NCBI GenBank assembly: GCA_026545225.1
Contig: CM048848.1
Span: 49,439,806-49,503,805, forward strand
Source: Cornus controversa
Lineage: Eukaryota > Streptophyta > Magnoliopsida > Cornales > Cornaceae
Reading direction: 5' to 3'
DNA: 64,000 nucleotides
The position numbers were made by a program, and so were the translations under genes. Shown here one piece after another: positions 47,371-58,861 of this stretch (position 1 is its first letter; every line of letters begins with the position of its first letter). The notes beneath the pieces were generated by a model. It saw nothing but the letters and a program-made list of their open reading frames with translations. It was not told the origin of the DNA and searched no databases.

Positions 47371-49274
47371 TAGGACAAATTACATAAAACCTCGTTCACT
47401 TTTAATTTTTGGCATAAAATTCTTCTCCAGGAAAAATTTGACCTTAAACTCCCTCCACTATCAATTATTGCAAAGTGATATTATAATGATGAAAATGTCT
47501 CTTAATATAAATTTAAGAATATAATGTCCCTTAATTAGGCTTGGCAAAATGGGTGGGTTTGGATCAGGTTAAAAATCGACGGGTCAAATATAGGTTGTGA
47601 CCTGTATTCAACCCGTTTGTAGCAGGTTAAATAAGAGCGAGTCAAATATGAGTTGGGTTAACTCGACAACTTATATTTGATTTGAACAGGTCCGGATTAG
47701 TCAAGCCAATCCGGATCCCAGATAAACGGGTCAACCTAACCTAGATTGGTTAGACAAACCTAGATCCAGATAAACGGACCGACCCAAATTAGTAACCCGA
47801 AAAACTGGTCAACCTAAACTCACCTAATCCCATTATCTCTTTCTCTCTATGTTATTGTTTTTTATGAAGATTTAAAATTTATAATTGATAACCCTTTTCT
47901 ATAATTCAACATGCACACATATCAAATCCAAAAAGCCCAAATCTGTATAGATCTGAACCCAGATTCGAACCAAGGTCAAATTCAACCTAGCTAGAAAATT
48001 TGTGACTCGACTTTGTTAAAAAATGTACGAAAAAAATATAAACTCATATTAATTTATATAAAATCAGTATTTTATGCTCTTTTCTAGTCTACTAACCTAA
48101 TTATAAATTTATATTGCAACTATAAATATATATTTAATTTCTTCATTCAAAATCAAATGCAAGTCTGGATCAACAGGAGATTCACTATAAGAATTAGGTG
48201 ACAGATATGTAATTTGTTAAAAAACTATAATGCATGCATGTGGAAGTATAATTTTTATTTAGAAAAAAGGAAAGAAAGAAAAGAAACATGTATATGTATA
48301 TATAATTTTTATAAATATTGAAGTTATTTTTGTAAATTGTTTAATACCAAAATGCCCAAGATTGATTTCTAAATCCAAAACCTCTCTCTTAGACTATATA
48401 TATATACACGTGTGTGTGTGTGTAATGTATTGGTTATGTATGTCACATTCTTTTTTCTTATGTATGTCACATTCTTTTTTCTTGCAATTTTTTAGGACAA
48501 AGAGAATTTTTTAGAGAGGGGGAGAGCTCGCGTTTTTGTTTCAAAATTTTTTTAGAGAGAGAAAGAGATCATGGAGAGAGAGAGGCTGAACGAGAGAGAG
48601 AAAAAGAGGGAGAGATTGCATAGAGAGAGAGAGAGTTTCGGAATTTTTTAGAGAGAGAGATCGAGTAGAGACAGAAAGGGAGGGAGAGATCACGTAGAGA
48701 GAGAGAGAGTTTGAATTTGTTTTAGAGAAATAGTTTAAAGAGAGAGATCACATAGAGAGGGAGATTGCTTAAAGAAGAGATAAATAGAGATCGCAAACCC
48801 AAATAGACTTCTTCCTATTTTTAATTTAGCGGGTGAAAAACGGGTTGAATAAGTAACCCATATTCATTAATGATTGGGCGGATATGGGCATGTTGGCGGA
48901 TTTGCACCCAATTTGTCACCCCTACCCTTAATATAAGACTAAAATTAATACAAATAACTCATTCTACATAGTGTTGTTAAAAATTATTTTTGAAAAAAAT
49001 TTATGGTGCGTCTATAAGAAAATAAATACACCTTGGAATAATTTTCAAAATTTTTATTTTTTAAAATTTAAAAGAAAAAGAAAACCTAAAATGAAAATCA
49101 TTTTAAAGAAAATATATATATATATTTTAAAATTTATATTAAGAGACATTTTTGTCATTATAAAATCACTTTGCAATAATTAAATAGTTCAGGACTGTTT
49201 TATTTCAAAATTTTTCTAGGGAGTTTTTTGCCAAAAATTAAAAGTGGAGGGAGGTTTTATGGACTTTGCCCCCC
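47371..49274. mobile_element. Older TIR element (MITE) interrupted by a hAT insertion
   Basis: The left end (TAGGACAAATTACATAAAAC to CTCTTAATATAAATTTAAG, about 150 bp) is matched in reverse complement by 49120-49274 (AATTTATATTAAGAGACATT to GTTTTATGGACTTTGCCCCC). Without the insert the element is about 510 bp. No coding capacity. Confidence 0.75.
47536..48924. mobile_element. Non-autonomous hAT element with 8 bp target duplication
   Basis: The ends are TAGGCTTGGCAAAATGGGTG on the left and, in reverse complement, TAGGGGTGACAAATTGGGTG on the right. The flanks are perfect copies of CCCTTAAT (47528-47535 and 48925-48932). The 1389 bp interior has GGGTCAA/GACCCG-type sequence and GA-rich DNA (about 48495-48790), but no transposase. 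Confidence 0.85.
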
Positions 49275-51959
49275 TTTTTTTTCTATATAATTCCTATTAA
49301 CTTACTATTTGATGTTTCTATTGTTAAATTTCTTAGTTTTTTTTAATTTTTGTTCTTTTTTTTTTGAGGAGAGCCTAAATCCAAACGACCATTTTTAGTT
49401 GAAATTCATTGTTTCTTCTTAATATTCAAAACTTCACGTGTAATATGTATTCTGATGGAGCGGAAGTAATGAAACGTTCACAAATGAATAGAAACAACTT
49501 TGAATTCACAAAGTTAAAAGAAATTGCAGCATGCATATTTATAATAAAAAAAACCTACCACTATAAGGAAACTGTCAGCCTAAGCAAATTAGCATTACAA
49601 GAAAACTATTCAAAATTTAACTTTTTCTAAAAATTCTGAAAAAATAAAATAAGAAACTCAATAATTAAAACTACTAAATATAAAATTTCAACCAAATTTG
49701 AATTCGAATTCGTTTAAGCGCCGAACAAAAATTCTGAAATAAGCAACCGTCTTCCTATGAAAAAACATGATTTTGAAGCCTTAGATGATTGAATTTGGCC
49801 GAAAAACACCTTGGGCCACTAACCGGTGCTAGTGGGTTTTGCTTATTAGATTATTTCTGATTGAGAATGGGTGTTCTGGATTTGAAACAATATGATTGAA
49901 CTATTTTAGAAAAAGCCGTCTGCACTTCAAAAAAAAAACTTATAAAACTGTCATATTCAAACAGAACTGTTTGTTTAATTTAAGCTCTGAATGCAACCAT
50001 ACTATGGATGCATCAAACAGAATGCAATGTGAATTTTAGTCCTGATTGAATGAAATCATTAAGTTTAGCAAGATGTGACGCTCATTTCTTTAAATCTACA
50101 CTAAAAGTTATGGATAGAGTTAATTAAGTTTCTTTTATTTTAGATTAATTGGCTTCTGCAACCAAATCTCGCTGGTTGAACTAAAGAATAGCATAATCAA
50201 CGTTCATCATACATATCGACAACAATTCCATATTTTAAATATCAATCATGGTTACTTTTGTGGCTTTGCTTAGGTATTTCAAGATCTTGGTCCAAGATTG
50301 TTCTACCTTTCGAATACGATAATGTTCCACTACATTTTTATTTGAAAATGACGTATTTATGTGTGAATGTATGCTTTTTCCCTATCAACTTTAACCTTCA
50401 GTGTTCATTATTAGTGGAATATTTTCCACTTTATTGGAATATATAATTTGCATTATGGAAGATGGGGATGATGTTTCCTAGTGAAGTCATGTGACAGATT
50501 CAAATGCTACCCAATTATCTGAAAATGATTTCTAAATTCTATAGACTTTTGTATCACTCTCCATTGTCAATCTCATTAGATGTTATATGTTCTCCTAATG
50601 GATCTGCACTATCTCATGGATAATGATTAATTTACATAGTGAAAGTTATCACCGAATAAATAGTGGAATATGTTGTGCATCTTTTGAATTGTAGAAGTGT
50701 AATAAATGTTGAATTCCACTTACAATATATAAGAAATGAGAGTTATTCGATTCCCAATTTGGTGGTAACTTTCATTGTCTCTGTCATTACTTCTTAGCTC
50801 AAGTCATTGGTTAAGAACACTAATATCCAATAATACTTTTATTATATATATATATATATATATAGATATATATATAGTTTTGCATGTCTATATGCAACAA
50901 TAGGATTGAAAGTTTGTTATGATCAGAAATGAGCCTAATAAAAAATGCTTGCTTTTGAAATAAGAAAGATGCACGTTTCTTCCCAAGGGAGCACCTCAAA
51001 GAGGAGGAAATTTGCCCAGCCCTGCCTTTCTTTGGGCTTGCAAATTTGTATTTTTTCCTTCTTTATGCAACTTTACCTTCCAAAAAAAAAAAAATTGCTA
51101 TATAAAAAGGGATGAGGAATTTAATATTTGGTAACTTTTGGAGCCAATATTACAAAATTGGCTATACTCAACTAGTATTGATAAAAAAATAACTTTTTAA
51201 AAAGTAATTTCATATTTAACTAACTTCTACGATCATTTAAGGTCTAAAGTACCCTTAGTCACTATTTAGACTATTACCAAATTACCCTCCACATGTAATT
51301 TCCAAAATATCCCCTAATGACCCAAAAGACAAAAGGTCAATAATATCCCTACCCATGTTTGACTGGTGCGTGTTACCATTAATTTTTACCTCCTCCTCTT
51401 TTTATCTGCATCTTTCTCTCTGCACCCAACTTTTTCTCTATATCTTACTTTCTCTCTGTGTGAGTTCTACAACATTATTTTCTCTCTAAATTGGACAATA
51501 CAGAAACACAATACTTCCTCTCTCCTTTCCGGTGATAGTAATCGAATAAGTTTCCCCATTACCACTGTTTTGATGTTTTTCAGGGAGAGCTTATTTTTTT
51601 GTTTGTGATTGTGAAGCTATAGTAACTGGCAGTTGTAGTTTTCATCATATTTTTGGAAGTGTTCACGTGATAACACAACCTCATTGCCTTGAGTAGTTGC
51701 AGTGGAAGTGTTATTGCTAGCAGTGGCGGATGGTGATGTTGGCCATTCTTTTCGGGCTCACTTAGCTTTTCTGAACCCGCCATGAGTAGCACTAAAGCTG
51801 GGGCAAGAAAAATGGCAATTAATTTCATGGACAAACAATTGGAAGAAAACCCATAATTTGTAAAGAGAGAGCACAATGAAGATGGTGAGAGCAATAAATA
51901 TGATTTTTGAAGATAAGGATGAAGTGCCTCTCTTAATGCAGATGTCATCCCACATATTA

Positions 51960-52591
51960 TTTATTGAGGGATGCTAGCACAGTCACTGATTTAACGCATA
52001 ACTCTCTTTGGCTCAAAATTTTGATGCGCACACGTGCCAAGGTCTCATTCGATCCGAATGAGAGAATAACCAAACTATCCTTGTTATAATGATGTGATTA
52101 GTCTTTGCGAACAAATCAGTTTCTTTTGTTATTAGGCGATTGTTGGAAAGTAAGGATCAACCCCCTTCCTTCAAGTATTATTTATTGAGGAGCAATACTA
52201 CACGTCATGAAAATATTTCATGAATTTTTATCTTGAATGATGTGGCAATTAAATGGTGAGTTAGTATTGGTGGGATTCCCCCCATATACGGAATGTCAAT
52301 GATATTATGACTTGCCACATCATTCATGAAGGCAATTCAAGATAAAATTTCATGACGTTTAGCATTTCCCTTTATTGAGGGATGCTAGCCACAGTCACTG
52401 ATTTAACGCATCACTCTCTTTGGCTCAAAATTTTGATGCGCACACGTGCCAAGGTCTCATTCGATCCGAATGAGAGAATAACCAAACTATCCTTGTTATA
52501 ATGATGCGATTAGCCTTTGCGAACATATCAGTCTCTTTTGTTATTAGGCGATTGTTGGAAGGTAAGGATCAACCCCCTTCCTTCAAGTTCT
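51960..52591. repeat. 221 bp direct duplication (51960-52180 and 52371-52591)
   Basis: Both copies run from TTTATTGAGGGATGCTAGC through GCGCACACGTGCCAAGGTCT to CAACCCCCTTCCTTCAAGT, with few differences. They were adjacent before a small MITE entered at their junction. Confidence 0.9.
52189..52370. mobile_element. 182 bp hAT-like MITE with TTTATTGA target duplication
   Basis: The inverted ends are GGAGCAATACTACACGTCAT and, in reverse complement, GGGAAATGCTAAACGTCATG, with TTTTATCTTGAAT in both arms. The flanks TTTATTGA (52181-52188 and 52371-52378) are 8 bp direct repeats. Confidence 0.7.
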
Positions 52592-52649
52592 TTGACACCT
52601 CAATTAAGAGGATTTTTCACAAATGTTGATACCATTGTTGAAACAAAAG

Positions 52650-52925
52650 TAAAAAAGGTTACAGAACACTCTGTAGTATTCACCAATGGCAAAGAAAATC
52701 ACAAAATACTCCATAATATTCACTTTTATCCTATGAACAGTAATCATCGAAACCTCTATGAAGAGGTATTATATAAAACCATTCTAAAACTGAACCAAAT
52801 AAAGTCACGGAACACTCTGTAGTATTCCCCAAAAGAAAAGAAAATCACAGAACACTATGTAATATTCACTCTCATTCTATGAATAATAATCTTTGATGCC
52901 TCAATGAAGAAGACCTTTGACACCA
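52650..52925. repeat. Two diverged copies of an about 140 bp unit
   Basis: Shared blocks include GAACACTCTGTAGTATTC, AAAGAAAATCACA, AATATTCACT and CTATGAA. Copies start at about 52660 and 52807. Confidence 0.7.
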
Positions 52926-53359
52926 AAAAAAGAATGAAAATGAATATAAAGAAACATCCAAACTCACACCCATTTTATTGCTGAATATTTTTGTTACAAA
53001 GACTTGAAAGTTTGAACAAATTGAGATTTGTATACAAAATGCAAAAAGGTGTTGAAACTAAACTAAGTCTAACATTAGAACTACTCCTAAGAAAAAATAG
53101 TAAAGTGTTGAAAGTAGTAAAATGCTTAAAGCATTAAATGCTGAAATATATAAAGGTTACATTGTAAACAAATGCGTTGTTTGGTTTAGGACCTTTGTAA
53201 AGGCCTTATATTCTTCTATTTATAGATTAGCCTGAATCAGTTAAGAGCGGTTATTGGTGGTTACAACTGATTACTTATTTTAAATTCAAACACAGGCATA
53301 TCTCTTCCGCCTTCAAGACGAGTAAAACTCCATTTTCCATTATTATAGAAAATTATAAA

Positions 53360-53428
53360 AGATAGAGTCTTATTAGTAGTGGGATTCCCCCAATAAATGG
53401 AATCCCGTGGTATATAATAATTTCTCCT
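53360..53428. mobile_element. Fragment of the MITE family seen at 1850-2125
   Basis: The segment TAGTAGTGGGATTCCCCCAA to AATCCCGTGGTATATAATAA and TTTCTCC closely matches the right part of the element at 1850-2125. Confidence 0.6.
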
Positions 53429-54447
53429 TCAACACATCACTTGTCATAATTTGAATGACCAATTCTGGATATAAGATTGAAACTACTCATTTTATTTGTT
53501 TTCATGTGCATCTTCAGTATTTATAATGTGACTGAGCCATAGTTTAAATTTATAGTGCAAACCATTACTCTTAACTTCTGAAAATGAATAACAATCAGAC
53601 AGTTATCAGATAACCTTCACAGACTTCAGCACATTCTGCCATGTATCCAATCACATTTGAATTCAACTTTTAAACTTGAATTCAAATTTTAAACTACATT
53701 TGGGTCTTTAGCATGTCTTTAACCTAATTGAAATCAAATTTTTAGTTTCGTAGCTTCTTTCAACCTCTCAAGATTTGATTTCGACCGCTCCAGAACCATT
53801 TTCAACCACTATTGAATTTTGCCACTATTAGATTTGGTCCCTCTTGCTTTCGACCACTATTGAATTCAGCCCCTTGCTTGACCTTTGAAATTAATCATAC
53901 CTCACACACCCTTGCATATTTTAATTTGAATTTTCCTCCAAAGCTCTTGCAAAGTGGTTATATCTGAAAATTTCAGATTTTAGTGCAAACAATACCCCCT
54001 TAGCTTTTTGAAAATGAGGGCATGCTGAAGTTTTTAATATTTAAGAATCAGAATTTAATTCGATCATAATGACCGATTGCTCCTTCTAAAAAAATGTTCA
54101 ACTCTTGATAAAATTCTTCAACCACTTTTTCTATCAGCACCTTGTTATCATCAGTCTCTCTCCGTTTCGCTTGTTTGAGTTCTTTCAACCTTTTTTTTTG
54201 TTGTGACATATTCATCATATTCAATTGAGTTGCTGATCAAACATCGATGTCAACCTAATTATGTAGATTTCCACTAACCAGTTCTTGAAGTAAAATTGTC
54301 CAAATAAATTACTAACTATAATTTGTTAAAATAAATTTTTGGTTGTAAATTTCAGTGCATATGGGTGCCTCCATTCTAGGTGAGAAACACTTTTAATAGT
54401 AGGTGTGACACTTTTATTGAACAAACGTGACACTTTTACTAAGAAAT

Positions 54448-54735
54448 GCAAAATTATGCACAATTCAACGAACCAGTTGGAATTGCTATCTAAAAAATCC
54501 AATAAGCTACAAAAAGCATGTGTAATCGGTTGCAAAAATCATGTTCAATTCTACAAACCCGTTTAAAATTACATTATGAAAAATCCAATGAACTACAAAA
54601 TGCATGTGCAATCGATTGCAAAAATTATGTATAATTCCACCAACCGGTTGGAATTGCATTCTGAAAGATCCAATGAGTTACACAATGCATATATGACTGG
54701 TTGTAAAAATTATGTAGAATTCCACCAACCGGTTC
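54448..54735. repeat. About 86 bp tandem array, 3.4 copies
   Basis: Units run AAAAATTATG, AATTC.AC.AACCGGTT, GGAATTGCAT, AAAGATCCAATGA, TACA.AATGCAT and CGATTGC. Copies start at about 54448, 54532, 54617 and 54702. The array is flanked on both sides by AAATTACTAACTATA. Confidence 0.9.
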
Positions 54736-55830
54736 CTAATCTAAAAGTATCTAAACAAATTACTAACTATATTTCAGTATATTTAGCTCATTTAAATATA
54801 TTTTTTCATTGTATGTTGCCGGAGTAAGAGAGGGAGAAACACTGAGGAGTTAGAGAGAGAAAGGTGGTCATGCGTTGGGGAAGTTAGAGGGAGAGGAAAT
54901 AAGAAGCGTCTCAAAATACATAAAGAGAGAAGAAGAGGGGTCTGAAAATATATATAAAGAGAAGAAGAAGTGTCTCAATATTTGATTAGGTTAGTTTGTT
55001 TATTAGAACTAAATAAGGTTATTTTTGTAATTTCATATTGAGGGTTATTGAGGGTAAGAATGTCTTTTTTGTTTTTTAAAATATTCTTTGGGGACATTTT
55101 GATAATTTGATTAGTGAAGAGCATTTGTGTAGCCTCAAAAGAAGTTGAGGGCACTTTGGACCAAAATAGTACACATTATCGTATTTGTAATTACTTTTGA
55201 AAAATAATTTTTTCCAAATAATTTTTTCACCAAATACTATTTTGTATTTGATGCATTTGTAATTTTCTTTTTCTTTTTTTTACCTTGATAAAAAACACAC
55301 GTACCCACTTTATCGTTGCAGAAATTTGAACCCTCCACCTCCTCACTTTAAAATGTGAGAAAATATTATTAGACTATAACTCTTTGGTGGCGTATATGCA
55401 AGTTCCAAAAGTTGTCAAAATTAAATTTTTCAAAAAGAGATTATGCGTGTACTTCCGTGTGAAATTTGGTAATGTGATTGTGATTATACGCCACCAAGTT
55501 AAATTTTTTTTTCTGCTGAGATTGTTGTACACTTAATCTGGCCAGGTGGCCATGCAATTGTTTCTATTTTTTTTTGTTCTTCCAAAATCCAATTGGTCTG
55601 GCAACATAAAGGCTTTGGTTTTTCAAAGAGAGTGAAGGTTCGAGCTTTATGGAGGCAGTGTGTGGTTTTACTTAGATTTTTTTTTTCTTTTTCTGCTCAA
55701 CTTGAATGGAAATCTACTCATTCTCACGATCTTCTTCTGACAACCACGTATTAAAATAAACTCTTTTTTTTTCAAGACTGTTTATACATGTGCATGATTT
55801 GCCCCTCTTTGCATTTATCATCCTCTTCTC

Positions 55831-55843
55831 TATTATATATATG
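55831..55843 (+). promoter_or_regulatory. Candidate TATA box of the transporter gene
   Basis: CTATTATATATATGG lies about 35-45 bp upstream of the ATG at 55875. If used, the 5' UTR would be very short, so a more distal start is possible. Confidence 0.3.
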
Positions 55844-55874
55844 GACCAACATTTTGGGTTGTACACAGCAAAAG

Positions 55875-55993
55875 ATGGACTCTTATAACGCAGAGAAGGT
55901 GGAGAGCCAAAACCAGACCCCACAATTACAACCACCAAGCAAAGGCACCACCTTCATTAGAACTTGTTTCAATGGACTTAATGCCTTATCAGG

Positions 55994-56054
<61 letters not shown>

Positions 56055-58362
56055 CTGTTTGTATGTGTGTTTTCTTGCTGCATTCACCATCAATTCCTTG
56101 ATTCCATATGGTTCAAGGAGATAAAATTATCTCCCAAACCCAACTTCATCAATATATACAATCACATTTGTGACTATGGCTATTGTAAATGCACTAATAA
56201 AGCCTATACAGGACTAATGTTTTATACTCGCTATCTCAGGTGTTGGGATACTGTCAATTCCATATGCACTTTCTGAGGGAGGGTGGCTGAGCTTAATTAT
56301 CCTTTTCTTAGTAGCAGTGCTCTGTTTCTACACAGGACTACTACTACGACGATGCATGGATGCACACCCACTCATCAAAACTTATCCGGACATAGGCGAG
56401 CTGGCCTTTGGCGGTAAAGGAAGAGCCATGGTGTCCACTTTCATGTATCTCGAGCTTTACTTGGTTGCAGTTGAGTTTCTGATATTAGAAGGAGACAATT
56501 TGAATAAGCTCTTGCCCAACACTTCCTTTCACATTGCTGGCCTAAAGTTTGGAGGAAAACAAGCCTTTGTTCTGCTCACTGCCCTTGTGGTTTTGCCAAC
56601 AACATGGCTAAGGAGTTTGGGGTTGCTGGCTTATGTATCTGCCGGCGGGGTTTTGGCCTCCATTGTTCTGGTTGGTTCTGTTTTTTGTGCCGGCGCAGTT
56701 GATGGCGGTGTGGGGTTTCATGAGAGAGGACAGCTTCTGAATTGGAGAGGAATGCCTACGGCCATGAGCTTGTTTACCTTTTGTTATTGTGGTCATGCTG
56801 TCTTCCCCACACTCTGCAATTCCATGAAAGATAAGAGCCAATTTCCCAAGGTAAGATATAGTACCCCAAGTTGAAGATTATGGTTTCTGTTCTTTTTCAT
56901 GCTTTTACTTTTTCATATATAACGATGACGAGACTCGGCACAATAGTAAAGTTACTCCATTGTGACGTGGGGGTCACACATTTAAAATACAGGAGCATCG
57001 TGTACGAATCAATTATATATTCAAGTTGAAGATGCTAGTTTCTATTCTTTTTCATGCTTTTACTTTTTCTTATATAACGAGGATAAGCCTCAGCGGAGCA
57101 GTAAGGTTGCTCCACTATGATCTTGGAGGTCACATGTTCAAAACATGGGAAGGCCTCGTGCACTCGATATGCCCTTTTACCTTTTCATATGTATAGTCCA
57201 ACGATAATAAGCATTTGTATGCCACATTATTTCATGGTTTTTTTTAATCAATTCTTGTTCATAACAAATTGATTGGAGATAAAATGAGAGAGAATCAATT
57301 AAGGTAGGAAAAGCTAATAATATGCAACAACAAATGACATGTTCCACACTGAGAGGGTGATGAATGGAAAGGAGAACACCAAAACTAACTTTAGTTGATA
57401 GTGAATTGAGAAGTGATATGTGGCTTTCCATGGTAAAGAAATGACAAAACAAGTTGATGTGGCCTATCCAAATAATTGGGACAACTTTTGTTAGTGGAGA
57501 GTTGAAAAAGATACAAATACAACATATTTATCTAACCAGATTTAAATGGTTAGAACTTCAAAATTCAATTTACAAGGAAATAAAATTTAAAAAAAAAAAG
57601 AAGGAGAAGAAGAAGAAGAAGAAGAAGAAAGAAACAAAGCCAAAAAAGGCAAGCTGCTGAAAAAAGTTAGATTCCACAATTGCTCATGGTGCTCTTTATT
57701 CTCTAAAGTAAAACTGTCAGTTAGGTAAACTCTACCTTTCATAGTAATTTAATGAAATGCTAGCTATTATTGTTGTATTATAAGCAATTTTGGTTGGATA
57801 TATTGACCTCTCTCACTCATTGTATTCACTTCCATTGCAGGTTTTATTTGTGTGCTTTGTTCTAAGCACCATCAGCTATGGATCAATGGCAGTTATAGGC
57901 TACCTCATGTTTGGAGACAACTTGATGTCTCAAGTGACACTAAATCTTCCTACAAGAAACATTAGTTCCAAAATAGCAATATACACCACATTAATCAATC
58001 CCATCACCAAATATGCCATAGTTGTATCTCCAATTGCCACAGCTATTGAGGGCACATTTCCATTTCGCAACAGCAGATCCATTAGCTTAGTCATCAGAAC
58101 AGTTCTGGTGATCAGCACTGCTTTTGTGGCACTCGTCATTCCCTTTTTTGGCTATGTAATGGCTTTTTGCGGAGCGTTTTTGAGCGTCAGTGTCTCCATT
58201 TTGTTCCCCTGCCTTTGCTACCTGAAGATCAACAGAGGTTCTTTGAGTTTTAGGGGGGAGCTGATGCTCATTGTGGCAATTCTGGTGATGGGGTTTTTTG
58301 TTGCTGTAATAGGTACATATACTTCTGTAAGAGATATTGTGAAGCATATGAGACCAGCTTGA
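55875..58362 (+). CDS. AVT1-like vacuolar amino acid transporter (Aa_trans/AAAP family), 3 exons
   Basis: Predicted proton-coupled amino acid carrier, most likely on the vacuole membrane. The exons 55875-55992, 56240-56850 and 57841-58362 sum to 1251 bp (416 aa). Donors TCAG|GTATCT and CAAG|GTAAGA and acceptors CTCAG|GTGT and TGCAG|GTTT keep the frame. After a short polar N-terminus comes the family start GLNALSGVGILSIPYALSEGGW, then the ALSEGG block, YLELYLVAVEFLILEGDNL, and SLFTFCYCGHAVFPTLCNSM at the end of exon 2. Exon 3 has SYGSMAVIGYLMFGD and GYVMAFCGAFLSVSVSILFP. About ten to eleven hydrophobic segments fit the family, and length is near normal for AVT1. Intron 1 holds CT and TA microsatellites; intron 2 holds SINE remnants. 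No damage is seen. Confidence 0.93.
55996..56054. repeat. (CT)n(AT)n microsatellite right after the exon 1 donor
   Basis: A CT run of about 16 units followed by an AT run begins within 5 bp of the GTATCT donor of the transporter gene. Length changes here could affect splicing. Confidence 0.9.
56868..57180 (+). mobile_element. Two decayed Au-like SINE copies in transporter intron 2
   Basis: The two copies (about 56868-57005 and 57028-57180) share TTCTTTTTCATGCTTTTACT and a tRNA-like body. The body has GGAGCAGTAAGGTTGCTCC, a box-B-like GGTCACATGTTCAAAACATG, and an end GCCTCGTGCACTCGATATGC before CCTTTT, as in plant Au SINEs. Confidence 0.6.
57590..57645. repeat. A-rich (GAA)n run
   Basis: An A run with GAAGAAGAA repeats in transporter intron 2. 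Confidence 0.9.
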
Positions 58363-58430
58363 ATCAAGACAGTTCACCACATACTAATAAAATTAGTAAC
58401 TTTTACATGGTATTTCCTTGAAAAAAACTA

Positions 58431-58478
58431 GTAAGAACACATACTACACTTGATCTTAGCCACAAGGCCGAGAAAGAT
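58431..58478 (-). pseudogene. Truncated U2 snRNA 5' fragment
   Basis: On the minus strand the sequence reads CTTTCTCGGCCTTGTGGCTA, then AGATCAAGTGTAGTATGTGT and TCTTAC. This is the conserved first about 46 nt of U2 snRNA, including the branch-site pairing element GUGUAGUA, with about two changes. The rest of U2 (Sm site, stem-loops III-IV) is absent, and A/T runs flank both sides. It is 70-115 bp after the transporter stop codon, on the opposite strand. Confidence 0.8.
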
Positions 58479-58481
58479 TTT

Positions 58482-58861
58482 TTTTCGTTAAACCTGCTAT
58501 GAGCAAGAAATTGTACAATACCTTGGGTTTTAAACACCACACATCTCACCTCGAGATGTGTGATTCACAATCTCAAGATATATTGTGTGGTGGTGATGAT
58601 TCCAGGATACCATACCCCTGAGTATTATAGAATTACTCGATATGAGCTTCTAAGCATCATGAATGTTTCTTGAATTAGGCCATGGAACACAAGTTTTAAG
58701 CATATGGTAGGAAAGGAAGAATGAAGTATATTGATATTTGTGATGAAAGATGAAAAATAAAGAAGTGTAAAGGTTGAATAGTTATCTAATTTAGATTTCA
58801 ACACAATTTTTGGATGTTCACGTGATAACGCAACCTCATCATAATTTTTGGATGTTCACGT
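58482..58861. other. Intergenic between transporter and copia element
   Basis: Contains a duplicated TTTTTGGATGTTCACG (about 58808 and 58846). The first copy continues GTGATAACGCAACCTCAT and resembles 51652-51686. No gene seen. Confidence 0.5.

Larger units (their letters stand above)
49275..55830. other. Intergenic, repeat-rich, no gene recognised
   Basis: No convincing gene. Contains a TA run at about 50844-50875, tandem duplications, a small hAT-like MITE and an about 86 bp tandem array, listed separately. A signal-peptide-like minus-strand frame (51580-51828) was considered and not accepted. Confidence 0.6.

Noticed and set aside
51580..51828. Minus-strand frame starting MKLIAIFLAPALVLLMAG, signal-peptide-like
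   Set aside because: Only the first about 18 residues look secretory. The remainder resembles no peptide family, there is no clear promoter, and the area is repeat-derived. Kept as a curiosity only.
57930..58380. Minus-strand frames opposite transporter exon 3
   Set aside because: Shadows of the well-supported transporter exon on the plus strand.
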